Shown piece after piece: positions 7,653 through 16,595 of a stretch of 64,000 bases of DNA. Below the pieces are notes generated by a model. That model was not told the DNA's origin and ran no database searches. It was given only the letters and a program-made list of their open reading frames with translations. Origin of the DNA: Polaribacter marinaquae (lineage in GTDB: Bacteria; Bacteroidota; Bacteroidia; Flavobacteriales; Flavobacteriaceae); contig NZ_CP150496.1 in the NCBI RefSeq assembly GCF_038019025.1, forward strand, positions 2,124,001 to 2,188,000. Direction: 5' to 3'. The first letter of the stretch is position 1, and the number at the start of each line of letters is the position of its first letter. Made by a program: the position numbers and the translations under genes.

Positions 7653-9083
7653 ATGCCAATTTTAGCACAAGAAAAATCAACAAAATTAAGTTTATTAGAT
7701 TTTAAAAATGTTTCTACTAGAACATTTTGGATTACTTCCATATCATTTTTTATGTGCTTTTTTGCATGGTTTGGCATTGTGCCTTTTATGCCAGATGTTG
7801 TTAAAGACTTAGGCTTAACTCCAGATCAAAAATGGAATTCAATTATTTTGGCAGTTTCAGGAACTGTTTTTGCACGTTTACTAATTGGTAAGTTATGTGA
7901 TAAATACGGTCCTAGATATTGCTATACATACTTATTAATGTTGGGTGCTATTCCTGTAGTTCTTTGCGGATTAGTACAAACACCAACACAGTTTTTAATT
8001 TGTAGGTTATTTATAGGTTTTATTGGTGCATCTTTTGTAATTACACAAGTGCATACATCTTTAATGTTTGCGCCAAATATTGTTGGTACAGCAAATGCTA
8101 CTTCTGCAGGTTGGGGTAATTTAGGAGGAGGAGCAAACAGACTAGGAATGCCTTTAATAGCAGCAGCGGTTGTAAGCCTTGGTGTTGCAGAAGCAGAAGC
8201 TTGGAGGTATTCTATGATAATTGCTGGTGTTATTTGTTTTTGTATGGGTATTATTTATTTCTTTTTCACAAAAGATACTCCTAAAGGAAACTATAGCGAT
8301 TTAAAAGCTGCTGGAGAAATGGTGGTAACTAAAAAAGATCAAATAGGTTTTTTAGAAGTTTTAAAAGATTACAGAGTTTGGATTTTATTTATAGTTTATG
8401 CTGCTAGTTTTGGTATAGAATTAACGGTTTATGGTACTATGGATGATTATTTGCAAAATACTTTTCAATTAGAAAGAGTAACTGCTGGTAATTTAGTGCT
8501 TTCATTTGCTTTGATGAATATTTTTGCCAGAACATTAGGAGGTTTTTTTGGAGATAAATTCGGGAAACTAAGAGGTTTAAGAGGTCGTGTTTTGTTTTTG
8601 TCGTTTATTTTAACACTTCAAGGAATTGTGCTAATTTCTTTTTCTGGAGCAACAAGCTTAATAGTAGGTGTTGTTTTTTTAATAATGTTTAGTTTAAGTG
8701 TTCAAATGGCAGAAGGAGCAACCTTTTCTGTAGTGCCGTTTATAAACAAAAAAGCTATTGGTGCTGTGTCTGGTATTGTGGGTGCTGGTGGAAATGTAGG
8801 CGCATTTTTAGCTGCAATATTATTAAAAACCAAATCTTCATTTGCAGAAAAAGCTGCAATTACGGCTAACGAAGGTTTGGGTGCAGAGGTTATAAAGAAC
8901 GCGCAATCAATCGCTTCATCTAGTGCAGTTTCAAGTGGTTATTTAATAATTGGTGTTATTGTTGTTTTAACAGGTTTGGTTGCATTATCTATTAAATTTT
9001 CTAAAGAAGAAGAACAGCTAGAAAGTAAAAAATATACAGAAGAAATAATACCTCAGTTAATTCCTATAAATGTAAAAAGTTAA
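7653..9083 (+). CDS. narK: Nitrate/nitrite MFS transporter (NarK/NasA, NNP family)
   Basis: 476-aa inner-membrane protein with 12 predicted helices of the major facilitator fold. Both nitrate-porter glycine signatures are present: GWGNLGGGANRLGMPL in the first half and GIVGAGGNVGAFLAAIL in the second. The MFS loop motif appears as GKLCDKYGPRYCY. It imports nitrate, possibly exchanging or exporting nitrite. It is the first gene after the two-component system and probably leads a unit with the nitrate reductase, although a 126-bp gap separates them. The island also encodes an ABC nitrate importer, so two uptake systems coexist. Confidence 0.93.
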   Translation: MPILAQEKSTKLSLLDFKNVSTRTFWITSISFFMCFFAWFGIVPFMPDVVKDLGLTPDQKWNSIILAVSGTVFARLLIGKLCDKYGPRYCYTYLLMLGAIPVVLCGLVQTPTQFLICRLFIGFIGASFVITQVHTSLMFAPNIVGTANATSAGWGNLGGGANRLGMPLIAAAVVSLGVAEAEAWRYSMIIAGVICFCMGIIYFFFTKDTPKGNYSDLKAAGEMVVTKKDQIGFLEVLKDYRVWILFIVYAASFGIELTVYGTMDDYLQNTFQLERVTAGNLVLSFALMNIFARTLGGFFGDKFGKLRGLRGRVLFLSFILTLQGIVLISFSGATSLIVGVVFLIMFSLSVQMAEGATFSVVPFINKKAIGAVSGIVGAGGNVGAFLAAILLKTKSSFAEKAAITANEGLGAEVIKNAQSIASSSAVSSGYLIIGVIVVLTGLVALSIKFSKEEEQLESKKYTEEIIPQLIPINVKS

Positions 9084-9186
9084 AATTTATACTCTTTTTT
9101 ATTGATTTATAAATTCAAGATATTCTTTTTTAAGAAAATCAGAATAATAAAATCAATCTTAGGTTTCTAGAGTTTTAATGTCGTAT

Positions 9187-9202
9187 TTAGTATAAAATCT
9201 TG
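9187..9202 (+). promoter_or_regulatory. Degenerate palindrome half-site before the nitrate reductase gene
   Basis: TTAGTAT-AA-AATCTTG matches 6 of 7 bases in the left half and 4 of 7 in the right half of the TAAGTAT-NN-ATACTTA palindrome. It ends 7 bp before the ATG, and no TAnnTTTG element follows. It may be a weak or decayed site, or chance in AT-rich DNA. Confidence 0.2.
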
Positions 9203-9209
9203 GTCTAAA

Positions 9210-12200
9210 ATGATGAAAAAAGAAATAAAAACAACTTGTTCATACTGCGGAGTAGGATGTGGAATTGTTGTAAAAAAGGATATTAATAACAAGATTTTTG
9301 TTGAAGGAGATAAAGAACATCCGGTTAATAAAGGAATGTTATGTTCTAAAGGAATGAACTTGCATTATGTAGCCAATGATACTTCAGATAGAATTTTATA
9401 TCCAGAAATGCGTTGGTCTCGATCTCATCCAAAAGAACGTGTTTCATGGAATGATGCATTAGATAGGGCTGCAAGCGTTTTTAAATCTGTCATAAAAAAG
9501 CACGGTCCAGACTCTGTTGCATTCTATGTTTCTGGCCAGAGTTTAACAGAAGAATATTACATTGCAAATAAGCTTACAAAAGGATTTTTAGGTACAAATA
9601 ATATAGATACAAACTCACGTTTATGTATGAGTTCTGCTGTTGTTGGCTATAAGAAAACATTTGGCGAAGATAGTGTGCCTATTTCTTATGCAGATATCGA
9701 GTTGGCAGATTGTTTTTTAATTACAGGAGCAAATCCTGCTTGGTGTCACCCAATTTTATTTAGAAGGATAGAGCAGCATAAAGAGAAAAATCCGAATGTA
9801 AAAATTATTGTAATAGATCCAAGGAAAACAGATACAGCAAACTTTGCAGATTTACATTTACAATTAAAACCAGGAACCGATATCGTTTTATATAATGCCA
9901 TTGGAAGGCGTCTATATAAAAGGGGTTTAATTGATGAGGATTTTATTAAAAATTACACTCAAGGTTTTCAAGATTATAAGAAAGTTATTTTAGAAACGAG
10001 TCTTAAAAAAGCTTCTAAAATATGTGGGGTTCTAGAAGACGATATCGAAAAAGCAGCAGAAATTATAGGGCTTTCAAAGGGTTTTATAAGTATGTGGGCA
10101 ATGGGTTTAAATCAAAGTGTAATAGGTACAGATAAAAATACTTCTCTGCTAAATTTATCTTTAATTACAGGGCATGTTGGTAAACCAGGTTCAGGGCCTT
10201 TTTCATTAACAGGGCAACCTAACGCAATGGGTGGTCGTGAAGTTGGTGGAATGGCAAATTTATTGGCTGTTCACAAAGATTTAAATAATGAAGAACATAG
10301 AGCAGAAGTTGCTCAGTTTTGGGGTGTTGATAAAATATCTGCTAAACCAGGGCTAACAGCCACAGAAATGTTTGATGCTTTAGAAAGTGGTAAATTAAAA
10401 GCAATTTGGATAGCTTGTACAAATCCGTTAGTAAGTTTACCAAATTCTCATAGAATTGAGAAAGCGATGGCAAAATCTAAGTTTGTAGTCGTGCAAGAAA
10501 TATCAAATAAATCTGATACTGTAGCTTATGCAGATTTAGTTTTACCTGCAGCTGGTTGGTTAGAAAAAGAAGGAACTATGACCAATTCTGAACGTAGAAT
10601 ATCTTATTTGCCAAAAGAAATAGATGCGCCAGGAGAAGCAAGACCAGATGTAGAAATTTTTTGTGATTTTGCACAAAGAATGGGGTTTAGGGGTTTTAAT
10701 TATAATAGCACAGAAGAAATTTATGATGAATATACTGCTATGACTAAAGGCACTAAAATTGACGTTTCATTTTTAAATTACGAGAGATTAAAGTTAGAAG
10801 GAACTTTTCAATGGCCAGTAAATAAATACAGAAGTAAAGGAACTCCTCGCCTTTTTGAAGATAAGAAATTTTATACACCTTCTCAAAAAGCCATTTTTAA
10901 TGTGCCTTCATCAATACAAAATACAGCAATAGAAACTTCAGATGAATTTCCTTTAATCTTAACTACTGGTCGTATTAGAGATCAGTGGCATACCATGACA
11001 AAAACAGGAAAAGTATCTCGTTTAAAAACACATTATCCAAAACCAGTTTTAGAAATAAATCCTGTAGATGCTTATTTAAATAACATAAAAGATGGTGATA
11101 TTACTGAAATTAAAAGTGCAAACGGTGTTGTAAGGGTTCGTGCAAAAGTTACAGATGTAATTAAAGAAGGTGTTGTTTTTTTACCAATGCATTGGGGTAA
11201 AGTTTTGCAAAGTAATTTAAATAGAGCAAACAATTTAACCAACACGCATTTAGATCCAATATCTAAAGAGCCCGATTTTAAATTCACAACAGTTGCTGTA
11301 TCTAAATATAAAAAACCTAAAGAAAAAATTATAATTGCGGGTGCAGGTGCCGCTGCATTTCGCTTTTTACAAAATTATCGAGATTATAATGACGTAGACG
11401 AAATTCATGTTTTTTCTATGGAATCTAACTTGTTTTACAACCGTGTTTTATTGCCAGAATATGTAACAGAAGAATTATCTTGGGAACAATTATTAAAAAT
11501 AAAAAATGCAGAATTATCTGAGTTAAACGTTCATTTACATCCAAAAACACTAATAAATAATATCGATAAGAATAACAAAATTGTTACAGATTCTGAAGGT
11601 AAAAAACATACGTTCGATAAATTAATTTTAGCTACAGGAAGTAGAGCTTTTATACCAAAAGATGTTCAAATAGAATTACCCGGACGTTTTACAATGCGTA
11701 ACAAGATAGATGCAGATAATTTTAAGAAATACTTAGAAGACACAGGTCTACCGCCAGAAGAACAACATGTAGTTATTGTTGGTGGTGGTTTGTTAGGCTT
11801 AGAATTAGCAGCAGCTATGAAACACAAAAATGTAAAAATTACCATTGTTCAAAGAGCTTCTAGATTAATGGAGCGCCAATTAGATAAAATTTCTAGTAAA
11901 CTATTATCACTAGATGTGCAAGAAAGAGGAATCCAAATTTATTTTGATAACGAGGTAAGTACTGTTTTTGATGATGAAGAAACAGGTGAATTAAATATCA
12001 ACCTTAAAAGCGGAAAATACATTACAGCAAACGCAATTGTGTATGCTATTGGTACAAGACCAAATATAGAAATAGCAAAAAGCGGTGGCATTCTTTGTGG
12101 TAGAGGTGTTAAGGTAAATCAACATCTACAATCTTCTCATCCAGATATTTTTGCTATCGGAGAAATTGCAGAATTTAAAAACCAGTTATTTGGAATTACA

Positions 12201-12731
12201 TCGGCAGCTGAAGAACAAGCCGGAATTTTAGCAAATTTTATTGCTGGGGATATTAGCGAATCTTATAAAGGATCTGTGTTAATGAATATTTTAAAATTTA
12301 ACGACTTAAACCTATGTAGCATTGGTAATATTACCGTTCCAGAAAATGATAACAGTTACGAAGAAATTATTTTTACTGATATTTCTAAACGTTATTATAA
12401 AAAATGTATTGTAAAAGATGATTTGCTAATTGGTGCAGTTTTAATGGGTGATAAGAATGAGTTTGCAGAGTTTAAAACAATGATAGAAAGTAAAATCGAA
12501 CTGTCAGACAAACGAGATGTATTATTAAGAGGTTCTTCTAATGCAGAACCCGTTTTAGGTAAACTTGTATGTTCTTGTAGCCAAGTGGGTTCTGGAAACC
12601 TAGAAACTGCTATAACAAAAGGTTGTGTAAACTTTACAGAATTGTGTAATAAAACAGGTGCAGGCTTAGGTTGTGGAAGCTGTAAGACAGAAATAAGAGA
12701 AATCTTAAATAACTCAAAAGTAAGCATATGA
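9210..12731 (+). CDS. nasA: Assimilatory nitrate reductase fused to NAD(P)H-type flavoprotein and BFD domain
   Basis: 1173 aa. The N-terminal [4Fe-4S] motif C10-X2-C13-X3-C17-X27-C45 is followed by the molybdopterin oxidoreductase domains and the dinucleotide-binding domain (to ~690), as in NasA/NarB nitrate reductases. From ~706 a second enzyme begins: a FAD-binding segment (KIIIAGAGAAAFRF), a NAD(P)-binding segment near 853 (VVIVGGGLLGLELAAAM), then a C-terminal BFD-like [2Fe-2S] domain with C1121-S-C1123 and C1155-X2-C1158. This packs catalytic and electron-entry subunits, separate in Klebsiella and Bacillus, into one chain. MM at the N terminus leaves two possible starts. It overlaps the next gene by 4 bp (ATGA), so the two are translationally coupled. 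Cytoplasmic; it reduces nitrate to nitrite for NirBD. Confidence 0.93.
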   Translation: MMKKEIKTTCSYCGVGCGIVVKKDINNKIFVEGDKEHPVNKGMLCSKGMNLHYVANDTSDRILYPEMRWSRSHPKERVSWNDALDRAASVFKSVIKKHGPDSVAFYVSGQSLTEEYYIANKLTKGFLGTNNIDTNSRLCMSSAVVGYKKTFGEDSVPISYADIELADCFLITGANPAWCHPILFRRIEQHKEKNPNVKIIVIDPRKTDTANFADLHLQLKPGTDIVLYNAIGRRLYKRGLIDEDFIKNYTQGFQDYKKVILETSLKKASKICGVLEDDIEKAAEIIGLSKGFISMWAMGLNQSVIGTDKNTSLLNLSLITGHVGKPGSGPFSLTGQPNAMGGREVGGMANLLAVHKDLNNEEHRAEVAQFWGVDKISAKPGLTATEMFDALESGKLKAIWIACTNPLVSLPNSHRIEKAMAKSKFVVVQEISNKSDTVAYADLVLPAAGWLEKEGTMTNSERRISYLPKEIDAPGEARPDVEIFCDFAQRMGFRGFNYNSTEEIYDEYTAMTKGTKIDVSFLNYERLKLEGTFQWPVNKYRSKGTPRLFEDKKFYTPSQKAIFNVPSSIQNTAIETSDEFPLILTTGRIRDQWHTMTKTGKVSRLKTHYPKPVLEINPVDAYLNNIKDGDITEIKSANGVVRVRAKVTDVIKEGVVFLPMHWGKVLQSNLNRANNLTNTHLDPISKEPDFKFTTVAVSKYKKPKEKIIIAGAGAAAFRFLQNYRDYNDVDEIHVFSMESNLFYNRVLLPEYVTEELSWEQLLKIKNAELSELNVHLHPKTLINNIDKNNKIVTDSEGKKHTFDKLILATGSRAFIPKDVQIELPGRFTMRNKIDADNFKKYLEDTGLPPEEQHVVIVGGGLLGLELAAAMKHKNVKITIVQRASRLMERQLDKISSKLLSLDVQERGIQIYFDNEVSTVFDDEETGELNINLKSGKYITANAIVYAIGTRPNIEIAKSGGILCGRGVKVNQHLQSSHPDIFAIGEIAEFKNQLFGITSAAEEQAGILANFIAGDISESYKGSVLMNILKFNDLNLCSIGNITVPENDNSYEEIIFTDISKRYYKKCIVKDDLLIGAVLMGDKNEFAEFKTMIESKIELSDKRDVLLRGSSNAEPVLGKLVCSCSQVGSGNLETAITKGCVNFTELCNKTGAGLGCGSCKTEIREILNNSKVSI

Positions 12732-14161
12732 AACAATTAAACAGAGTTATTGTTAAAGGAGGAGTACTAACTCCTGGAGAACTAAAATATATATGTGAAT
12801 CTGTAGAAAGTTTAGGGTGTAAAACGATTTCATTTGGTTCTAGACAAGATATTTTATTGCCTAAAAAAGTACAACCAGAAGATTTACTTAAGTTTGATAA
12901 GTTACAAATTGTAGAGTTTGATGAGATAGGAGTCGAAAATATGGTCTCTTCTTACGTTTGTGCAGATATTTTTCCTTCTACATCTTGGTTAACAGGAGAT
13001 CGTTATCTTTATATATTAGAACAATTTAAAGAGAAATCAACATTAAAAATTAACATTACAGATCCAAAACAAAGACTGGTTCCGTTATTTACTGGTCATA
13101 TTAACTTTATAGCTTCAGATCATGAAGATTATTGGTATTTGTATATTAGATTGCCAGAATGGAGTGTTACAAAAATGTACCCTGCTTTAGTTTATAGTTG
13201 GGATTTGTTTAAGATTGAAGCTGCAATAGAAAGTTTGCTAAAAGAAGAACCAGAAGATATTGATACCATTTTTGAATTAGTTACAGATGCTGTAGATACT
13301 AATAATAGAACGGTAGATAAACCTTTAGATGTTCCATTTTATCCTTTTCCTTATTTCGAAGGAATGAATAAAATAGGATTGGATAAATATTGGTTGGGTT
13401 TATATTGGAGAAATAATAAATATGATGTTTCTTTTTTAAAGGAAATGTGCGAGTTGTGTCTTGATAATAAAATTGGTAAAATATCTATCACACCCTGGAA
13501 ATCTTTTATTGTTAAAGGCATACCAAGAGAATCTAAATTAGTTTGGGAAAAATTTCTTGGCAAAAGAGGTATTAATGTACGTCACTCTATGTTAGAGTTA
13601 AACTGGCATTTACCAGTAGCTAACAAAGAAGCATTAAACCTTAAAAAATACTTGGTTGCTAATTTTGATCAAAATGATATTAGTACCTACGGATTAACAT
13701 TTGGAATTACAGATTACAACAAATCATCTTACTATTTTACCTCTATCGTAATCGAAAAAAATAAACAACCAGAATTAATAGGTAATTTTCAAACAAGAGA
13801 TACTTATAATTTATTGTATGCAAAAAACTTCGACCCAAATACTAGAGCATATATTACCCATGTACAAGATGTAGATAAGGTAGAGTTACCGGGGTTATTG
13901 ATGGAGTTGAGTCAATTGTATTTTGATCAATTAGGATCAGAAAAAGAAGAAGAAAAAAGAGCTATTGTAAAAAAAGAAGTTTTAGTTGAAGAAGTACATC
14001 AATGCAAAGATTGTTTTACAGTTTATAATAAAGTTTATGGAGACGTTACTCAGAATATTCCTAAAAATACCCCATTTCAAAATTTACCAGAAAGTTACCT
14101 TTGTTCACTTTGTGAAGCTCCAAAAACTAGTTTTGAAAAAAGAGTATTAGAAAAAAACTAA
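12728..14161 (+). CDS. Nitrite/sulfite reductase-like protein with C-terminal rubredoxin
   Basis: 477 aa. The N-terminal part has ferredoxin-like half-domain features of siroheme nitrite/sulfite reductases (GGVLTPGELKYICESVESLG, GHINFIASDHEDYW, KIGKISITPWKSFIVKGI), but it lacks the C-X5-C plus C-X3-C motif that binds siroheme and [4Fe-4S]. The C-terminal ~55 residues are a rubredoxin: C426-X2-C429 and C459-X2-C462 with VYNKVYGD between. It probably passes electrons to the fused nitrate reductase it overlaps, or acts as a scaffold between nitrate and nitrite reductase; both are inference. The stop is directly followed by the FNR-like gene with no gap. Domain reading is firm for rubredoxin and moderate for the degenerate reductase. 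Confidence 0.8.
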   Translation: MKQLNRVIVKGGVLTPGELKYICESVESLGCKTISFGSRQDILLPKKVQPEDLLKFDKLQIVEFDEIGVENMVSSYVCADIFPSTSWLTGDRYLYILEQFKEKSTLKINITDPKQRLVPLFTGHINFIASDHEDYWYLYIRLPEWSVTKMYPALVYSWDLFKIEAAIESLLKEEPEDIDTIFELVTDAVDTNNRTVDKPLDVPFYPFPYFEGMNKIGLDKYWLGLYWRNNKYDVSFLKEMCELCLDNKIGKISITPWKSFIVKGIPRESKLVWEKFLGKRGINVRHSMLELNWHLPVANKEALNLKKYLVANFDQNDISTYGLTFGITDYNKSSYYFTSIVIEKNKQPELIGNFQTRDTYNLLYAKNFDPNTRAYITHVQDVDKVELPGLLMELSQLYFDQLGSEKEEEKRAIVKKEVLVEEVHQCKDCFTVYNKVYGDVTQNIPKNTPFQNLPESYLCSLCEAPKTSFEKRVLEKN

Positions 14162-14908
14162 ATGATTGCCTTTAATTCACATATCAATGCACCACAAAAT
14201 AATACAAATGCAAGGGTTTGCAATTTATGTAATAGTAAAAATTGCTTAATTCATAAAATAAACGAAACATTTTTAGACAATAATACTTCTCAAAGCACCA
14301 TTATAAAATGCAAAAGAAGTCAACAATTTATTATTGAAGGAGCACCTGTAAATGGCTTGTTTTTTATAAAAAAAGGTACTGTAAAAGTATTTAGAACAGG
14401 TATAAATGGCCGAGAACAAATAGTGCGATTTGCTAAATCTTGCGAAATTATTGGTCATCGTGGTTTTGGCACACAAGAATATTATTCTATTGGAGCTATT
14501 GCTATTCAAGACACAGAACTCTATTATTTTTCTAAAGAATATTTACAGAAAATTTTACTAGAAAACCCCAAGTTTTCTTACGAGATGATGTTGTTTTATG
14601 CCAATGAACTAAATAGAAGCGAAAACAAAGTTAAGTCGATATCACAAATGACAGTTAGAGAACGAGTTATAGATTCTCTTTTATACATATATAGAAAATT
14701 TGGTGATTTAAGAGGTTTTCTAAATCTACCTCTTAGTAGAAAAGAATATGCAGATTATGCTGGTACAACAGAAGAGCAAGTAATACGTGTATTTTCAGCT
14801 CTAAAAAAAGAGAGATTAATTATTACAAAAGGTAAAAAAATAGCCATAAATAACCTACAATCGCTTAAAAATGAAATTAGTGAACATAACTACTATTTAG
14901 ATTTGTAA
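14162..14908 (+). CDS. Crp/Fnr-family transcriptional regulator with N-terminal cysteine cluster
   Basis: 248 aa. The N terminus carries C20-X2-C23-X4-C28, almost the spacing of E. coli FNR (C20, C23, C29); other Cys are C50 and C94, and there is no clear counterpart of FNR C122. A cyclic nucleotide-binding-like beta-roll (GTVKVFRTGINGREQIVRF) and dimerisation helix follow. The C-terminal winged helix-turn-helix has LSRKEYADYAGTTEEQVIR, with Glu and Arg at the FNR-like recognition positions. It begins on the base after the rubredoxin gene's stop and is closed by a strong terminator. It may sense oxygen or NO through an iron-sulfur cluster, and is the second candidate for the palindrome-binding factor. 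Confidence 0.88.
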   Translation: MIAFNSHINAPQNNTNARVCNLCNSKNCLIHKINETFLDNNTSQSTIIKCKRSQQFIIEGAPVNGLFFIKKGTVKVFRTGINGREQIVRFAKSCEIIGHRGFGTQEYYSIGAIAIQDTELYYFSKEYLQKILLENPKFSYEMMLFYANELNRSENKVKSISQMTVRERVIDSLLYIYRKFGDLRGFLNLPLSRKEYADYAGTTEEQVIRVFSALKKERLIITKGKKIAINNLQSLKNEISEHNYYLDL

Positions 14909-14930
14909 ATAAGAATTAATTATTTTTAAT

Positions 14931-14967
14931 AAAAGCCTTTTAAGTTTAAAATCTTAAAAGGCTTTTT
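14931..14967 (+). terminator. Intrinsic terminator after the nitrate reductase operon
   Basis: Stem AAAAGCCTTTTAAG (14931-14944) pairs with CTTAAAAGGCTTTT (14953-14966) around an 8-base loop. A T run ends the stem at 14963-14967. Confidence 0.88.
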
Positions 14968-15149
14968 CTATTAAAAATCTAAAATTACGTATAGATAAGT
15001 ACTTGTGTTTTGTTTTTAAGTTATTGTTTATTAACTATTTGTGATTTTAAACTGCGAAATAACAGGATTAAATATGTGGTAAAAAAATGTTTTAACATGT
15101 TTTATTTCATAATTCTATAAGAATACTACTTATATATTTGTTAAAAAAA

Positions 15150-15171
15150 TAAGTATTAATACTTAATTTAT
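15150..15171 (+). promoter_or_regulatory. nrtA promoter: third copy of the 16-bp palindrome
   Basis: TAAGTAT-TA-ATACTTA (15150-15165) is perfectly palindromic including its centre. A weak -7-like element, TAATTTAT, overlaps its end (15164-15171). The nrtA ATG is 20 bp downstream of the palindrome. About 150 bp upstream there is a related sequence, TAAGTACTT (14996-15004), next to a TACGTA (14986-14991). Confidence 0.72.
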
Positions 15172-15185
15172 TAAAATCTAACAAA

Positions 15186-16568
15186 ATGAAATCGCTAATT
15201 AAAAAATCAACTTTAGTTTTATCTACAGCACTTTTATTAGTTGCTTGTGGTGGTAAAGAAACTAAAAAAGCAACAACAGCTGTTCAAACAACATCAAAAA
15301 CAAAACAATTAAATATTGAAAAACCACAATTAACATTTGGGTTTATCAAGTTAACAGATATGGCACCTCTGGCGATTGCAAAAGAAAAAGGGTTTTTTGA
15401 AGATGAAGGTTTGTTTGTTTCTGTAGAAGCACAATCTAACTGGAAAAACGTTTTAGATAGAGTTATTGATGGTCAATTAGATGGTTCTCATATGTTAGCA
15501 GGTCAACCAATTGCTGCAGGTGCAGGTTTTGGGCGTCAAGCAAAATTAGTAACTCCTTTTTCTATGGATTTAAACGGAAATGGAATTACAGTTTCTAATG
15601 ATGTTTGGTCTAAAATGAAACCAAATGTACCAAAAGATGGTGCTGGAAAACCAATTCATCCAATTAAAGCAGATGCTTTAAAACCAGTTATTACAGAATA
15701 CAAAAACTCTGGAAAAGCATTTAAAATGGGAATGGTATTTCCTGTATCTACACACAATTACGAAATTAGATATTGGTTAGCTGCAGCTGGAATTCACCCA
15801 GGAATGTACACCAAAGAAAATGTACAAGGACAAATTGATGCAGAGGTTTTACTATCTGTAACGCCACCACCACAAATGCCAGCAACATTAGAAGCAGGTA
15901 CAATTTATGGATATTGTGTAGGTGAACCATGGAATCAGCAAGCTGTATTTAAAGGAATTGGTGTTCCTGTGGTAACAAACTATGATATCTGGAAAAATAA
16001 CCCAGAGAAAGTATTTGTTATGACAGAGAAATTTGTAAAAGAAAATCCAAATACAGCTATTGCAGTAACTAAAGCATTAATTAGAGCAGGTAAATGGTTA
16101 GATAAACCAGAAAACAGAAAGGAAGCTGTAAAAATTTTATCAATGTCTCAATATGTTGGTGCACCAGAAGCTGTTTTAGCAAATTCTATGACAGGTACTT
16201 TCGAGTTTGAAAAAGGTGATAAAAGAGAAATGGAAGACTTTAATGTATTCTATAAATACAATGCAACCTATCCTTTTTATTCTGATGGAATTTGGTTTTT
16301 AACGCAAATGAGAAGATGGGGACAAATTCCTGATGCTAAATCTGCAGACTGGTACACATCAACTATAAAAGATATTTACAGACCAGATATCTGGAAAAAA
16401 GCAGCAACACTTTTAGTAGAAGAAGGTAATATTCCAGCAACAGATATTCCAGCAACAGATGGTTACAAGCCAGCAACAGCAGACTTTATAGATGGTACAA
16501 CATATGATGCTAAGGATCCTATTGGATACATCAACAGTTTTAAAATAGGAAATAAAGACAAAAAGTAA
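15186..16568 (+). CDS. nrtA: ABC nitrate transporter substrate-binding lipoprotein NrtA
   Basis: 460 aa with a lipoprotein signal (hydrophobic [16 protein letters not shown]; lipobox Cys at 21), so it is expected to be anchored in the cell envelope. The body matches the CmpA/NrtA periplasmic binding family: [50 protein letters not shown] and [12 protein letters not shown] are typical. It captures nitrate (or nitrite) for the permease encoded next. First gene of the nrtABCD-porin unit, expressed from the palindrome promoter. A short direct repeat (PATDIPATD) near residue 420 is a local duplication. Confidence 0.93.
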   Translation: MKSLIKKSTLVLSTALLLVACGGKETKKATTAVQTTSKTKQLNIEKPQLTFGFIKLTDMAPLAIAKEKGFFEDEGLFVSVEAQSNWKNVLDRVIDGQLDGSHMLAGQPIAAGAGFGRQAKLVTPFSMDLNGNGITVSNDVWSKMKPNVPKDGAGKPIHPIKADALKPVITEYKNSGKAFKMGMVFPVSTHNYEIRYWLAAAGIHPGMYTKENVQGQIDAEVLLSVTPPPQMPATLEAGTIYGYCVGEPWNQQAVFKGIGVPVVTNYDIWKNNPEKVFVMTEKFVKENPNTAIAVTKALIRAGKWLDKPENRKEAVKILSMSQYVGAPEAVLANSMTGTFEFEKGDKREMEDFNVFYKYNATYPFYSDGIWFLTQMRRWGQIPDAKSADWYTSTIKDIYRPDIWKKAATLLVEEGNIPATDIPATDGYKPATADFIDGTTYDAKDPIGYINSFKIGNKDKK

Positions 16569-16595
16569 TTCTCATAAATTATTAAATAAGAAATT

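Noticed and set aside
14986..15004. A fourth nitrate palindrome upstream of nrtA (TAAGTACTT)
   Set aside because: Only the inner AAGTACTT is symmetric and the 2-bp spacing is lost; it is related at best and lies 180 bp from the gene.
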